A stretch of 15,896 nt of DNA from an uncultured Dorea sp. (GCA_910578865.1 CAJTRM010000036.1:7454-23349), one strand, 5' to 3'; counted from the first letter of the stretch, positions 6,950 through 14,921 are shown. Numbers and translations: made by a program. Notes: generated by a model from the letters alone, not told the origin.

Positions 6950-9900
6950 TATCTTTTCCGTAATACACCGGTTCCTCTGCCACCATAGATAGTGTTGATT
7001 CTGTATCATAAAGATATGTAACCTTATCCGGTTCTTTTGAAGCCTCTGGGCTAACCAATCCAAAGTATTTCTCAAAGAACCTTTTCAATTTTTCAATAAC
7101 TGTCTGCTTCTTCTTATCACGAGAACCTCCTCCTCCGAAACGGGAAACGGGCGGCATCAGTCGGTCAACGTCCGTGCCGGTAGTTTTGAGTACGCCATCA
7201 CGGAAAGCATTCTCAACAAACTTTCTCGTTTCTTCCGGCTTCAATTTTTCTTCAGTAATCAAAGTCTGGATGTCGGTTTTTCTCTGCTCTTTGACAAAAC
7301 GCTGCCAGTCAGTATTGACATTGGTGCTTGTGTTGATGGTAGCAATAAAGGTTTCAATCAGTTCCTTTTTAGACCTAAGCTGCAAGCTGGACTTGATTGC
7401 TTTATCAATCGCAACAAGGATTTCCTTATCCTCACAATTGCTATCGTGATACTTCCCAACCAGCATCAGGATATAGTCAATGTTGACTTCCACCTGTTTG
7501 ACAAGCTCCATCTCAAAGACAACATCATCCATAATGCTGTCCTTGCTTCCCGGTTTCGGTTTGATTTCCCCGTACACATCATGGTATGTGCCTGTATAGT
7601 CTTGGAAATCAATCGGGGATAGGATTTCATTTCCGGCAAAGCGATCAAAGGCAGCAAGAATATTTCTCAAACGGAGAATGTTGCCAAACAGGACAATAAA
7701 ATCTTTCTTGTTCTGCTCTCCGACAATCGGCTGCCCCAACGGATATTTCTGCAACAACTCGGCGATGCGTTGCTCGTAGCCTTTCTGCTCACGACCTTTA
7801 TCATCGACACAGCCATAGTAATAATCCTCATAGGATTTCAAAAGAACAATGCCGTTGGCTTCCTTATCACCGAACAATGCGATCGCATCGTTGGTAGCTT
7901 CTTCAAGATCACGGAAGCAGACAATATTACCAAAGGACTTGACTGAATTGAGGATACGGTTCGTTCTGGAAAATGCCTGTATCAGACCGTGCATTTTCAA
8001 GTTCTTATCTACCCAAAGGGTGTTAAGCGTTGTTGCATCAAAGCCAGTCAAGAACATATTGACTACAATCAGCAAATCGACTTCACGCTTCTTAACCTTA
8101 TCAGAAAGGTCTTTGTAGTAATCTTGGAAGCCCTTGCTTGATGTATCAAAATTGGTTTTGAAAATCCTGTTGTAGTCCTTGATTGCCATGTCCAGAAAAT
8201 TACGGGAACTCTGGTCAAGGCCATCAATGTCAAAACTTTCATCGTCCAGAATACCATCTGCACTATCTGCTTCGTTTGGAGCGAATGAAAAGATGGTGGC
8301 AATGGTCAAATCTCTGTGCTCTTCTGCAATCTGTTTTTTTAGCTCCAGATAATACTTTTTGCAGACAGGAATAGAACTGACGGCAAACATAGAGTTGAAA
8401 CCGTTTATTCGCTGACCTTTCAGACTGTAATAGGAATTTCGCATGGTCTTTTGGTCGAAGTGTTCCAGAATATATTTCACAACCTCTGTGATACGCTCCA
8501 GCGAACTCAATGCCTCCTCGGTGTCAATAGCGGCAACCTGTTTGTCCTGCTTTCCGTCCTTTTGCTTCACTGTATTGATATAGTCGATACGGAACGGCAG
8601 AACATTTCCATCGTTGATTGCATCCACGATGGTGTAAGTGTGAAGCTTCACACCAAAAGCCTGCTCTGTGGTTCGGAGATTCGGATTGCCGCCTGTTCCA
8701 GCATTGACAGCGAAAATAGGTGTACCAGTAAATCCGAAGATATGATAGTTCTTGAAATACTTGTCCACCTTGATTGTCTTTTCACCCTTTTTGATTTGCC
8801 CTCCCACAATTCGGGTGTGCATATCTCCAAACTGGCTGCGGTGGCACTCGTCAAACACAAGAACAATATGCTTGTTGCGGATAGGGTGGCTCGGATTTTT
8901 GGTAATGAACACATCCAGCTTCTGAATGGTCGTTACGATAATTCGGGAAGTGCTGTCCTCAAGCTGTCTTTGTAAAATAGTGGTACTCTTGTTTCCGTTG
9001 GCGGCACCTTTCTCAAAGCGGTCATATTCCTTAATGGTCTGGTAGTCCAAGTCCTTACGGTCAACCACAAACAGAACCTTTTCGATATACGGCAGGTTCG
9101 TAGCAAGCTGGGCAGTCTTAAAGGAAGTCAAGGTCTTGCCGCTTCCTGTGGTGTGCCAGATATATCCTCCGGCTTCGATAGTGCCTGTTTTCTTGTAGTT
9201 GGTGGACACTTCAATTCGGTTCAAAATACGTTCGGTAGCAACAATCTGATAGGGGCGCATGACAAGTAGCAATTCCTCGGATGTGAACACGCAGTATTTT
9301 GTCAGGATATTCAGAATGGTGTGCTTCGCCAAAAATGTCTTTGTGAAGTCCACAAGGTCGGGAATGACTTTGTTGTTGCCGTCTGCCCAATAGGAAGTAA
9401 ACTCAAAGCTGTTGGAAGTTTTCTTGCTGTGCTTCTTAGAGGAATTTTCACTTTCCCTGATGTGGCTTGCTCTGGTAGTGTTGGAATAATACTTTGTGAA
9501 TGTCCCGTTGGAGATAGCGAAAATCTGCACATACTCATAAAGCCCACAACCAGCCCAGAAGCTATCACGCTGATAACGGTTGATCTGGTTGAACGCTTCC
9601 TTGATAGCAACGCCACGGCGTTTCAGTTCCACATGAACCAGTGGCAGACCATTCACAAGAATGGTCACATCATATCGGGTGTCGTGCGTTCCGGCACTTT
9701 CCTCATACTGATTGATGACCTGCAAACGGTTGTTGTGGATATTCTTCTTGTCAATCAGAGAGATGTTCATCGTCGTGCCGTCCTCACGGGTCAGATTTTG
9801 AACATAGTCCTCTTGAATTTTTCGGGTCTTTTCCACGATGCCCTCATTGGCATTGGCAATCTTGCTTTTGAAAAATCTGTCCCATTCCTTATCCGTAAAC

Positions 9901-10121
9901 TGATAGTTATTGAGTATTTCTAACTGTCTGCGGAGATTGGCAATGAGTGCATCGGCATTGTGAATGGTCACATACTCATAGCCCTGTTCGCCCAGCATTT
10001 TGATAAATGCCGCTTCCAGAGCCGCTTCACTCTGGTAGGCATCAGAGCGTTTGGTTTGTGGCTCATATTCAGTTACAACCGTACCTTCATTGGTTGAAAG
10101 TACGATATGGTAGGTACTCAT
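6945..10121 (-). CDS. hsdR: Type I restriction enzyme, endonuclease/translocase subunit HsdR
   Basis: Motor and nuclease subunit of the type I complex; with HsdM and HsdS it cuts unmethylated DNA after ATP-driven translocation. The protein has 1058 residues, a normal length. The N-terminal PD-(D/E)xK nuclease site shows Asp151 (RYDVTI), Glu165 and Lys167 (HVELKRR), followed by the type I QxxxY element at Gln179-Tyr183. The SF2 motor shows Walker A HTTGSGKT (323-330), the DECH box (424-427), GFTGTP (463-468) and the late block LTGFDATTLNTLWVDK with QAFSRTNRI. A C-terminal helical region would contact the methyltransferase. The ATG has GAGGTG just upstream. It follows the HEPN gene by 35 bp and is the last intact gene of the operon. 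No frameshift or missing motif is seen, so it should be active. Confidence 0.96.
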   Translation of the reverse strand: MSTYHIVLSTNEGTVVTEYEPQTKRSDAYQSEAALEAAFIKMLGEQGYEYVTIHNADALIANLRRQLEILNNYQFTDKEWDRFFKSKIANANEGIVEKTRKIQEDYVQNLTREDGTTMNISLIDKKNIHNNRLQVINQYEESAGTHDTRYDVTILVNGLPLVHVELKRRGVAIKEAFNQINRYQRDSFWAGCGLYEYVQIFAISNGTFTKYYSNTTRASHIRESENSSKKHSKKTSNSFEFTSYWADGNNKVIPDLVDFTKTFLAKHTILNILTKYCVFTSEELLLVMRPYQIVATERILNRIEVSTNYKKTGTIEAGGYIWHTTGSGKTLTSFKTAQLATNLPYIEKVLFVVDRKDLDYQTIKEYDRFEKGAANGNKSTTILQRQLEDSTSRIIVTTIQKLDVFITKNPSHPIRNKHIVLVFDECHRSQFGDMHTRIVGGQIKKGEKTIKVDKYFKNYHIFGFTGTPIFAVNAGTGGNPNLRTTEQAFGVKLHTYTIVDAINDGNVLPFRIDYINTVKQKDGKQDKQVAAIDTEEALSSLERITEVVKYILEHFDQKTMRNSYYSLKGQRINGFNSMFAVSSIPVCKKYYLELKKQIAEEHRDLTIATIFSFAPNEADSADGILDDESFDIDGLDQSSRNFLDMAIKDYNRIFKTNFDTSSKGFQDYYKDLSDKVKKREVDLLIVVNMFLTGFDATTLNTLWVDKNLKMHGLIQAFSRTNRILNSVKSFGNIVCFRDLEEATNDAIALFGDKEANGIVLLKSYEDYYYGCVDDKGREQKGYEQRIAELLQKYPLGQPIVGEQNKKDFIVLFGNILRLRNILAAFDRFAGNEILSPIDFQDYTGTYHDVYGEIKPKPGSKDSIMDDVVFEMELVKQVEVNIDYILMLVGKYHDSNCEDKEILVAIDKAIKSSLQLRSKKELIETFIATINTSTNVNTDWQRFVKEQRKTDIQTLITEEKLKPEETRKFVENAFRDGVLKTTGTDVDRLMPPVSRFGGGGSRDKKKQTVIEKLKRFFEKYFGLVSPEASKEPDKVTYLYDTESTLSMVAEEPVYYGKDI

Positions 10122-10156
10122 AATATCACCTCAATTCTTCATCTTTTCCGTTTTCT

Positions 10157-10633
10157 CTAAACTAACGCTTCATAAACAAATTTTAGAATATGCGCAAACG
10201 CAAACAAGAACATGGGATTTGCCGACATTCCTTTTGCTTCGCACATGTATCTATACTCAGGAAAAGCTTGATCTTGTTCTTTTAGGCATAAGTAAAATTC
10301 TTTTTCCCTATTTTCTATACCAATATTTTTCGATATATATTCCTGCGCATTTTGTGGCAATTTTTCAAACAGTCCCTTTAATCCATGCGTCTTTGAGAAA
10401 TCCACGCCAAAGCCATATAATATTGCTTTCAAAAATAACTCACACGAAAATGCTACATTTGCTAATGTTACAGGCATCCAATTTGAAATTTTTATTGTAA
10501 AACAAGATACCTCGAAATACTGAGTAGCTAATTTATAAAAGCTTTGTCTCAAAGATTCTTGGTCCTTTTTACGATCAAACTTTCTGGTTTTTGATAAATC
10601 AAAAGGCGCAAAACCTTCTTCGCTTTTCATCAT
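10157..10633 (-). CDS. Small HEPN-like protein encoded between hsdS and hsdR
   Basis: A 158-residue, mostly alpha-helical protein. The stretch from about residue 58 (LANVAFSCELFLKAILYGFGV) followed by KTHGLKGLFEKLP resembles the helices of HEPN-domain proteins, where ELxLKALL and HxLxxL patterns are typical. A clear RxxxxH RNase motif was not found, so nuclease activity is uncertain. The first ATG (ATGATG) overlaps the hsdS stop as ATGA and has GGGGAG just upstream, which suggests translational coupling to full-length hsdS. Position inside an hsd operon suggests a role in defence or in control of the restriction complex. The HEPN call rests on pattern likeness only; the protein could be another helical family. 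Confidence 0.6.
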   Translation of the reverse strand: MMKSEEGFAPFDLSKTRKFDRKKDQESLRQSFYKLATQYFEVSCFTIKISNWMPVTLANVAFSCELFLKAILYGFGVDFSKTHGLKGLFEKLPQNAQEYISKNIGIENREKEFYLCLKEQDQAFPEYRYMCEAKGMSANPMFLFAFAHILKFVYEALV

Positions 10634-12561
10634 GTATTCTCTCCCCTGAATGACAGCAGTTTATCACGATAGTATTCATATTGCTTCGTTCTCGCATCAA
10701 TCTCTGCCGGAATACCAGCAGAAATGTCATTACACAACTGGTGGAAGTTATCAAGTATATCAGCAATTCGTTTTTGTTCTTCAAGTGGCGGCAAGGGTAT
10801 GACTATCTCCTTTAGTGCCGGAACACTTGAATGAACCACCTTACTTTTTACTCTGCCCTTGCTTTTTTGTGCTTGAACTTCTGTTGTAGACAGAGCATAG
10901 GAAATGTATCGGGGTTCTTGATTGTGCTTCATAACCACGGTATCACCACCAGCCATACATTTTTCATTACCAAGATAAGCAATGGATTTTCCAATTTCCT
11001 CAACGCTTTCTCCAGTGATAGCGAAGATAATGTCTCCATACTCGAAATATTTCGGCTTAGCAACAACATCCTCGGTTGTATGGGACACGCACTCACAGAA
11101 ACTAATATCGTACAAAGTGTAGATTTCACCATAGCGAACACAAGGAATACCTTTTTCGGTTACTTCATCTCGCTTGATACCTGCGCCACGATAAATGTCG
11201 GTTGCAAGATTTCCCAAAGAAACATAAGCAACACCAAAAACATATTGACAAAGGACAATCAAGCCATTAAGCTCGTCTGTCTGTCTGTCTGTCTGTCTGT
11301 CTGTTAAGATTGTCTTGCCGGTTGCGGCATATGTTAAGAGAGCATCACGATAGAACTCGTATTGCTTCTGTCTTGCTTCAATCTCAGCAGGTAGACCGAT
11401 TTTGAGGTCAGAGCAGATGGCTTCAAAGTTATCCAATACTTCAACTAATCGGTTTTGAATATTGAGTGAAGGAACAGGAATTTTGTACGCAAGTACTTTC
11501 TGAAAATCTAAAGAGTCCACTGTCCCTCCCTGTTTCTTTGTAGTCTTACGAATGTCTTCTCCATAAGATTGCAGAGCATGAAACACATAACGAGCCGATA
11601 AGCCATCTTTAACGGTAAGTACCTTTATATCCTGATTTACTGTTGTTCTAAAAGGCACATAAGCAACAGGAAAAGTGTGCTTTAAGATGCCGGAACGAGT
11701 AACAATCGCAACTGTCCCATCTGGTAGTAAAGTCATACCCCCCTCAGTAAGAGCTAGTTCGGTTAAGTGGTCTTCTGTATCTTCAAGGGTGGGGAGTTTC
11801 ATGTCCTTAGAGGAAATCCAAGGAATCGTGCCGTTCTCCCAATATTCCTTGTTGGCAGTAGATGGCGTTTTTCCACCGCTCCATTTTCCAAGGTCAGAAA
11901 TAGCAACCATTGCACTCTCCTTTTTAGGATGTTCAAGCAATAGATTCCTATAATACTCATACTGTTTTTTTCTCGCTGTAAGCTCTGCTGTAAGCTCTGC
12001 TGTAAGCTCTGTGAAACTATCCAAAATGCGGACAATTTCACTCTGTACTTCAATGGGGGGCAGAGGGATAATCACACGCTCCATTAGCTTCTTGGAAACA
12101 TTAAAGCGTGTAACACCACTTGCTGTTTTCCCGATTTGGTATCGCAAATCACTTGAACGAAATAAATGCTTCGCAAAATCTGGTAACATTATGCCCAAAT
12201 CATTAAAACGGAAAATGAAACAAAAGCTGTTCAAATACAACTTCTCATCTGTCTTAACTGTCACAACAGAGGAAATACCACATTCGTCCGGAGTTTCAGA
12301 AGAAGCAGTAAAAATTACATCTCCATATTCCAAAGTTCTTTGTTTTTCTCCATCAGCGATTTTTACTCTATCCTCAACATCAATCTGCAAAGCAGGATTT
12401 GAGTAAACATTCTTGTAGGTAATAAACTTAGCATTTCCGTCCGTAAAATCGTTTTTGGATTTGCCTGTTAAACCACCATAGAATTTTCCCAATTTTCCGA
12501 GAGGCTTGAGCGGTACTCCTTTCGGGCAAAAGAGGGTAATCAGTTCGTCCAATTTACTCAT
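10630..12561 (-). CDS. hsdS: Type I restriction specificity subunit HsdS with three recognition domains, phase-variable
   Basis: DNA-recognition subunit that positions HsdM and HsdR. From the ATG at 12561 it has 643 residues; usual HsdS has about 400-450. The ATG has GGAGGG five bases upstream and overlaps the DUF4357 stop; a TTG seven codons earlier is less likely. Layout: TRD1 about 16-165 ending IPLPPIEVQ; helix with TELTAELTAELTA (184-196) and KQYEYYR (199-205); TRD2 about 218-361 ending IPVPSLNIQ; helix with GLPAEIEARQKQYEFYR; TDRQTDRQTD (420-429) from a tetranucleotide repeat; TRD3 about 443-588 ending IPLPPLEEQ; last helix with GIPAEIDARTKQYEYYR. Residues 1 to about 415 alone look like a complete two-TRD subunit. 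The TAEL repeat and KQYEYYR blocks resemble type IC HsdS such as EcoR124I. A change of one repeat unit in either direction gives a 432-residue product. Confidence 0.93.
   Translation of the reverse strand: MSKLDELITLFCPKGVPLKPLGKLGKFYGGLTGKSKNDFTDGNAKFITYKNVYSNPALQIDVEDRVKIADGEKQRTLEYGDVIFTASSETPDECGISSVVTVKTDEKLYLNSFCFIFRFNDLGIMLPDFAKHLFRSSDLRYQIGKTASGVTRFNVSKKLMERVIIPLPPIEVQSEIVRILDSFTELTAELTAELTARKKQYEYYRNLLLEHPKKESAMVAISDLGKWSGGKTPSTANKEYWENGTIPWISSKDMKLPTLEDTEDHLTELALTEGGMTLLPDGTVAIVTRSGILKHTFPVAYVPFRTTVNQDIKVLTVKDGLSARYVFHALQSYGEDIRKTTKKQGGTVDSLDFQKVLAYKIPVPSLNIQNRLVEVLDNFEAICSDLKIGLPAEIEARQKQYEFYRDALLTYAATGKTILTDRQTDRQTDELNGLIVLCQYVFGVAYVSLGNLATDIYRGAGIKRDEVTEKGIPCVRYGEIYTLYDISFCECVSHTTEDVVAKPKYFEYGDIIFAITGESVEEIGKSIAYLGNEKCMAGGDTVVMKHNQEPRYISYALSTTEVQAQKSKGRVKSKVVHSSVPALKEIVIPLPPLEEQKRIADILDNFHQLCNDISAGIPAEIDARTKQYEYYRDKLLSFRGENT
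11275..11304 (-). repeat. Tetranucleotide tract (ACAG)7+AC inside hsdS
   Basis: Thirty bases of perfect four-base repeat, coding TDRQTDRQTD between TRD2 and TRD3. Such tracts change length by slipped-strand mispairing. Read by hand: with one unit less, the frame after the tract becomes ACG AGC TTA ATG GCT TGA; with one more it becomes CGA GCT TAA. Both frames stop within five codons of the tract, whereas the present length reads on for another 214 codons. Confidence 0.95.
11975..12010 (-). repeat. Three perfect 12-bp repeats coding TAEL in hsdS
   Basis: The minus-strand unit AGAGCTTACAGC occurs exactly three times in tandem, in frame, giving TELTAELTAELTA in the helix between TRD1 and TRD2. 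In EcoR124I and EcoR124/3, two versus three TAEL repeats at this place change the spacer of the bipartite DNA target from six to seven bases. Perfect copies suggest recent or continuing copy-number change. Confidence 0.93.
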
Positions 12562-12883
12562 TGTTGCCCTCCATTTCTGCAAGTACTGCTCTTAGTAGCT
12601 TGCCATTTTCGTCTTTCCAAGCTGTCAATCCGTTGGTACTAGCTCCTGTTACAAAATTTGCGGCTGTGGACGCACTCTTGAAATGTACATCTTTTATAAC
12701 ACTTGTACCATCAATCACTCCAACACGGGCTTTTTCAATGGACTTCGCACCTCTAAATTTCTCGCTATATGCAATCGTTTCAGAAATGATACTACCTTTC
12801 AGAACAATAAACAATTTATTCGCTACATCATATTCAGCTACGGCGTTAATATTGGAGCGAGGTCTTTTCAAATATAATCTCAT
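12554..12883 (-). CDS. DUF4357 domain protein between hsdM and hsdS
   Basis: A 109-residue protein. The C-terminal half (KSASTAANFVTGASTNGLTAWKDENGKLL, about 68-97) matches the DUF4357 pattern of small domains found alone or fused to the end of methyltransferases and nucleases. The first half has two short beta-rich segments (LFIVLKGSII). Its ATG overlaps the hsdM stop by four bases (ATGA) and its stop overlaps the hsdS start by eight, so it belongs tightly to the M-S cassette. A role as assembly or DNA-contact accessory is likely from position only; the biochemical function is not known. Confidence 0.8.
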   Translation of the reverse strand: MRLYLKRPRSNINAVAEYDVANKLFIVLKGSIISETIAYSEKFRGAKSIEKARVGVIDGTSVIKDVHFKSASTAANFVTGASTNGLTAWKDENGKLLRAVLAEMEGNNE

Positions 12884-14448
12884 ACTCCCACCTCGATTTC
12901 TGCGATAATCTTCGCAATCTCAGCACGGAGTACCTGTTCGCGGGCAACGATTTCTTCAATCTCGGCATTGAGCTTCACAATGTCGATTTTCTCTCTGGTG
13001 TCCTCAGCTTCCACATAGGTGCTGACAGAAAGATTGTAGTCCTGTTCAACGATTTCCTCATACGGAACACAACGGGCAAAGTGGGCAACATCAGCACGAG
13101 AAACAAATTCGTCCACAATATGGGCGATATTTTTCTCAATCAAGCGGTTGTTATTCGTTACCTTAACAAACTCGCCGGAAGCATCAATAAACAGGGTCTT
13201 GTTGTCGGACTTGCTGCGCTTCAGAACCATGATGCAGGTTGCAATGGAAGTTCCGAAGAACAAATTGCTCGGCAACTGAATGATACAGTCAATAAAGTTG
13301 TTGTCAATCAGATACTGGCGGATCTTCTTCTCAGCTCCGCCACGGTACATAATGCCTGGAAAACAAACGATTGCCGCAGTTCCGTTGGTGGCAAGCCATG
13401 CCAGAGAGTGCATGATAAAGGCAAGGTCAGCTTTTGACTTCGGTGCAAGCACTCCAGCAGGAGAAAAACGGGGGTCATTTATCAAAACAGGGTTGTCATC
13501 GCCCTCCCACTTGATAGAGTAAGGCGGATTTGAAACAATAACCTCAAACGGTTCATCGTCCCAATGCTGCGGAGACAGCAGGGTATCTTCATGGGCAATG
13601 TCAAACTTGTCAAAGTCAATGTCATGCAGAAACATATTGATACGGCAAAGGTTGTATGTGGTCAGGTTGATTTCCTGACCGTAAAAGCCTTGACGGACAT
13701 TCTCTTTACCAAGGATTTTTGCTGCTTTCAGAAGCAGAGAACCGGAACCGCACGCCGGGTCATAAACCTTGTTGACCTCCGTTTTTCCTGCAACAGCCAT
13801 ACGGGTCAGAAGCTCGGAAACCTCCTGCGGAGTGAAGAACTCGCCGCCGCTTTTTCCGGCGTTGGATGCGTACATACTCATAAGATACTCGTAAGCATCA
13901 CCGAAAGCATCAATGGAATTGTCCTTGTAGTTGCCCAAGCCCATGTTTGCCACGCCTTCGATCAGCTTCACGAGGTTCGCATTACGCTTGGCAACGGTAG
14001 CCCCCAGTTTGTTGCTGTTGACATCAATATCATCAAACAATCCCGCAAAATTATCTTCGCTTTCGCTGCCCTTTGCTGATTCCTCAATGTGGTTAAAGGC
14101 AGCTTCCAAGGTCATGTTCAAATTTTCGTCATTTGCGGCTTTTTTTCTGACATTGCAGAAAAGCTCGCTGGGCAGAATGAAAAATCCCTTAGTTTTAACC
14201 AAGTCCTCACGAGCCTGTACAGCATCTTCATCAGACAACTGTGCATAATCAAAGCCCACTTCTCCGGCTTCAATCTCGCCCTCGTTGATGTAGTTAGTCA
14301 GATTTTCAGAGATATAGCGGTAGAACATCATGCCCAACACATAGGACTTGAAATCCCATCCGTCTACGCTTCCACGCAGTTCATCAGCAATCGCCCATAT
14401 CGCACGATGGAGTTCATCTCGCTCCTGTTCTTTTCTAATATCAGCCAT
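12880..14448 (-). CDS. hsdM: Type I restriction-modification N6-adenine methyltransferase HsdM
   Basis: Methyltransferase subunit; two HsdM plus one HsdS methylate adenines in the bipartite target using S-adenosylmethionine, and the same complex joins HsdR for cutting. The protein has 522 residues from the ATG giving MADIRKEQERDEL. Seen: N-terminal HsdM helical domain (LHRAIWAIADELRGSVDGWDFKSYVL), GEFFTPQEV at 202-210, SAM-binding motif DPACGSGS at 230-237 and catalytic NPPY at 307-310, then a C-terminal coiled region with many charged residues. The frame is open 15 codons further upstream, but the internal ATG has AAGGAG ten bases before it and overlaps the regulator stop by eight bases (ATGGCTGA). 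All key residues are present, so it should be active. Confidence 0.96.
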   Translation of the reverse strand: MADIRKEQERDELHRAIWAIADELRGSVDGWDFKSYVLGMMFYRYISENLTNYINEGEIEAGEVGFDYAQLSDEDAVQAREDLVKTKGFFILPSELFCNVRKKAANDENLNMTLEAAFNHIEESAKGSESEDNFAGLFDDIDVNSNKLGATVAKRNANLVKLIEGVANMGLGNYKDNSIDAFGDAYEYLMSMYASNAGKSGGEFFTPQEVSELLTRMAVAGKTEVNKVYDPACGSGSLLLKAAKILGKENVRQGFYGQEINLTTYNLCRINMFLHDIDFDKFDIAHEDTLLSPQHWDDEPFEVIVSNPPYSIKWEGDDNPVLINDPRFSPAGVLAPKSKADLAFIMHSLAWLATNGTAAIVCFPGIMYRGGAEKKIRQYLIDNNFIDCIIQLPSNLFFGTSIATCIMVLKRSKSDNKTLFIDASGEFVKVTNNNRLIEKNIAHIVDEFVSRADVAHFARCVPYEEIVEQDYNLSVSTYVEAEDTREKIDIVKLNAEIEEIVAREQVLRAEIAKIIAEIEVGV

Positions 14449-14668
14449 TGTTTTCGTTCTCCTTTTCATCGGGAATAAAGTCCAGAATATCATCTACCTT
14501 GCAACCAAGAGCAAGACATATCTTTTCGATACTATCCAAAGATACATACCGATCACGCCTTAGCCGGGTTAGAATATTAGCACTAAATCCAGCTTTTTCC
14601 GTCAATTCGGCGGTCGGGATGCCCCGGTCTATCAGCAAGTGAAATAGTTTTTTATATGTTACAGCCAT
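14441..14668 (-). CDS. XRE-family helix-turn-helix regulator of the hsd operon
   Basis: A 75-residue Cro/CI-like DNA-binding protein. The helix-turn-helix covers about residues 17-45 (IPTAELTEKAGFSANILTRLRRDRYVSLDSI), followed by the usual ICLALGCKVDDILDF helix. The ATG has GGAGG five bases upstream. It is the first gene of the operon, its stop overlaps hsdM, and the promoter just upstream contains inverted and direct repeats, so autoregulation of the restriction genes, like a controller protein, is plausible. That role is inferred from position. Confidence 0.9.
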   Translation of the reverse strand: MAVTYKKLFHLLIDRGIPTAELTEKAGFSANILTRLRRDRYVSLDSIEKICLALGCKVDDILDFIPDEKENENNG

Positions 14669-14701
14669 ATAGTCCTCCTTGCCATGATAATCGCTTATGA
14701 T

Positions 14702-14730
14702 AGTATATCACGAAAAAGTGAAAAATTCAA
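14702..14730 (-). promoter_or_regulatory. Promoter of the hsd operon with possible operator
   Basis: On the minus strand TTGAAT (14730-14725) and TATACT (14707-14702) are spaced by 17 bases. Between them lies the inverted repeat TCAC-N6-GTGA (14708-14721), and just downstream TATCAT occurs twice as a direct repeat before the ribosome binding site. The repeats are candidate binding sites for the XRE protein encoded directly downstream. Confidence 0.7.
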
Positions 14731-14766
14731 TTCATCGTTATAAGAATTTGGATAGGAATAATGTAA

Positions 14767-14815
14767 GAAAAAGGCTCGATGTAGCAGTTGTTACTTACAT
14801 CAAGCCTTTATTTCT
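14767..14815. terminator. Bidirectional-type terminator in the divergent region
   Basis: AAAGGCT-C-GATGTA (14770-14782) pairs with TACATC-A-AGCCTTT (14796-14809), with one C/A mismatch and a loop of about 13 bases. It is flanked by A-rich sequence on the left and T-rich on the right. On the minus strand it is followed by TTTTTCTT and would end the transcript of the mini-gene at 14922-15048 before the hsd promoter. Confidence 0.75.
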
Positions 14816-14921
14816 TTTGTAGTTCTGTATAAGCGTGAGTACATCATATTTTGTGTGGTATCTTTAACTACGGGAAACTCCATCTTCCAAAAAGGCAGGG
14901 GAAAACGGAGATAGATGCCGA
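14816..14921. other. Short non-coding stretch in the divergent region
   Basis: No gene, repeat or clear control site was recognised in these 106 bases between the terminator and the mini-gene remnant. Together with the neighbouring elements it fills the 539-bp gap between the XRE and NYN genes. Confidence 0.5.

Noticed and set aside
8451..8975. 174-codon open frame on the plus strand
   Set aside because: Antisense shadow of the hsdR motor domain, with no start signal.
9321..9923. 200-codon open frame on the plus strand
   Set aside because: It lies fully antisense to hsdR, whose motifs and length are intact; no ribosome binding site and no recognisable domain.
11275..11304. Short tandem repeat considered as CRISPR or satellite
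   Set aside because: The unit is four bases, perfect and in a coding frame, without spacers; it is a phase-variation tract.
12562..12582. TTG start for hsdS seven codons upstream of the ATG
   Set aside because: The ATG at 12561 has GGAGGG at good spacing and begins with the common HsdS start MSKLDEL; the TTG lacks such a site.
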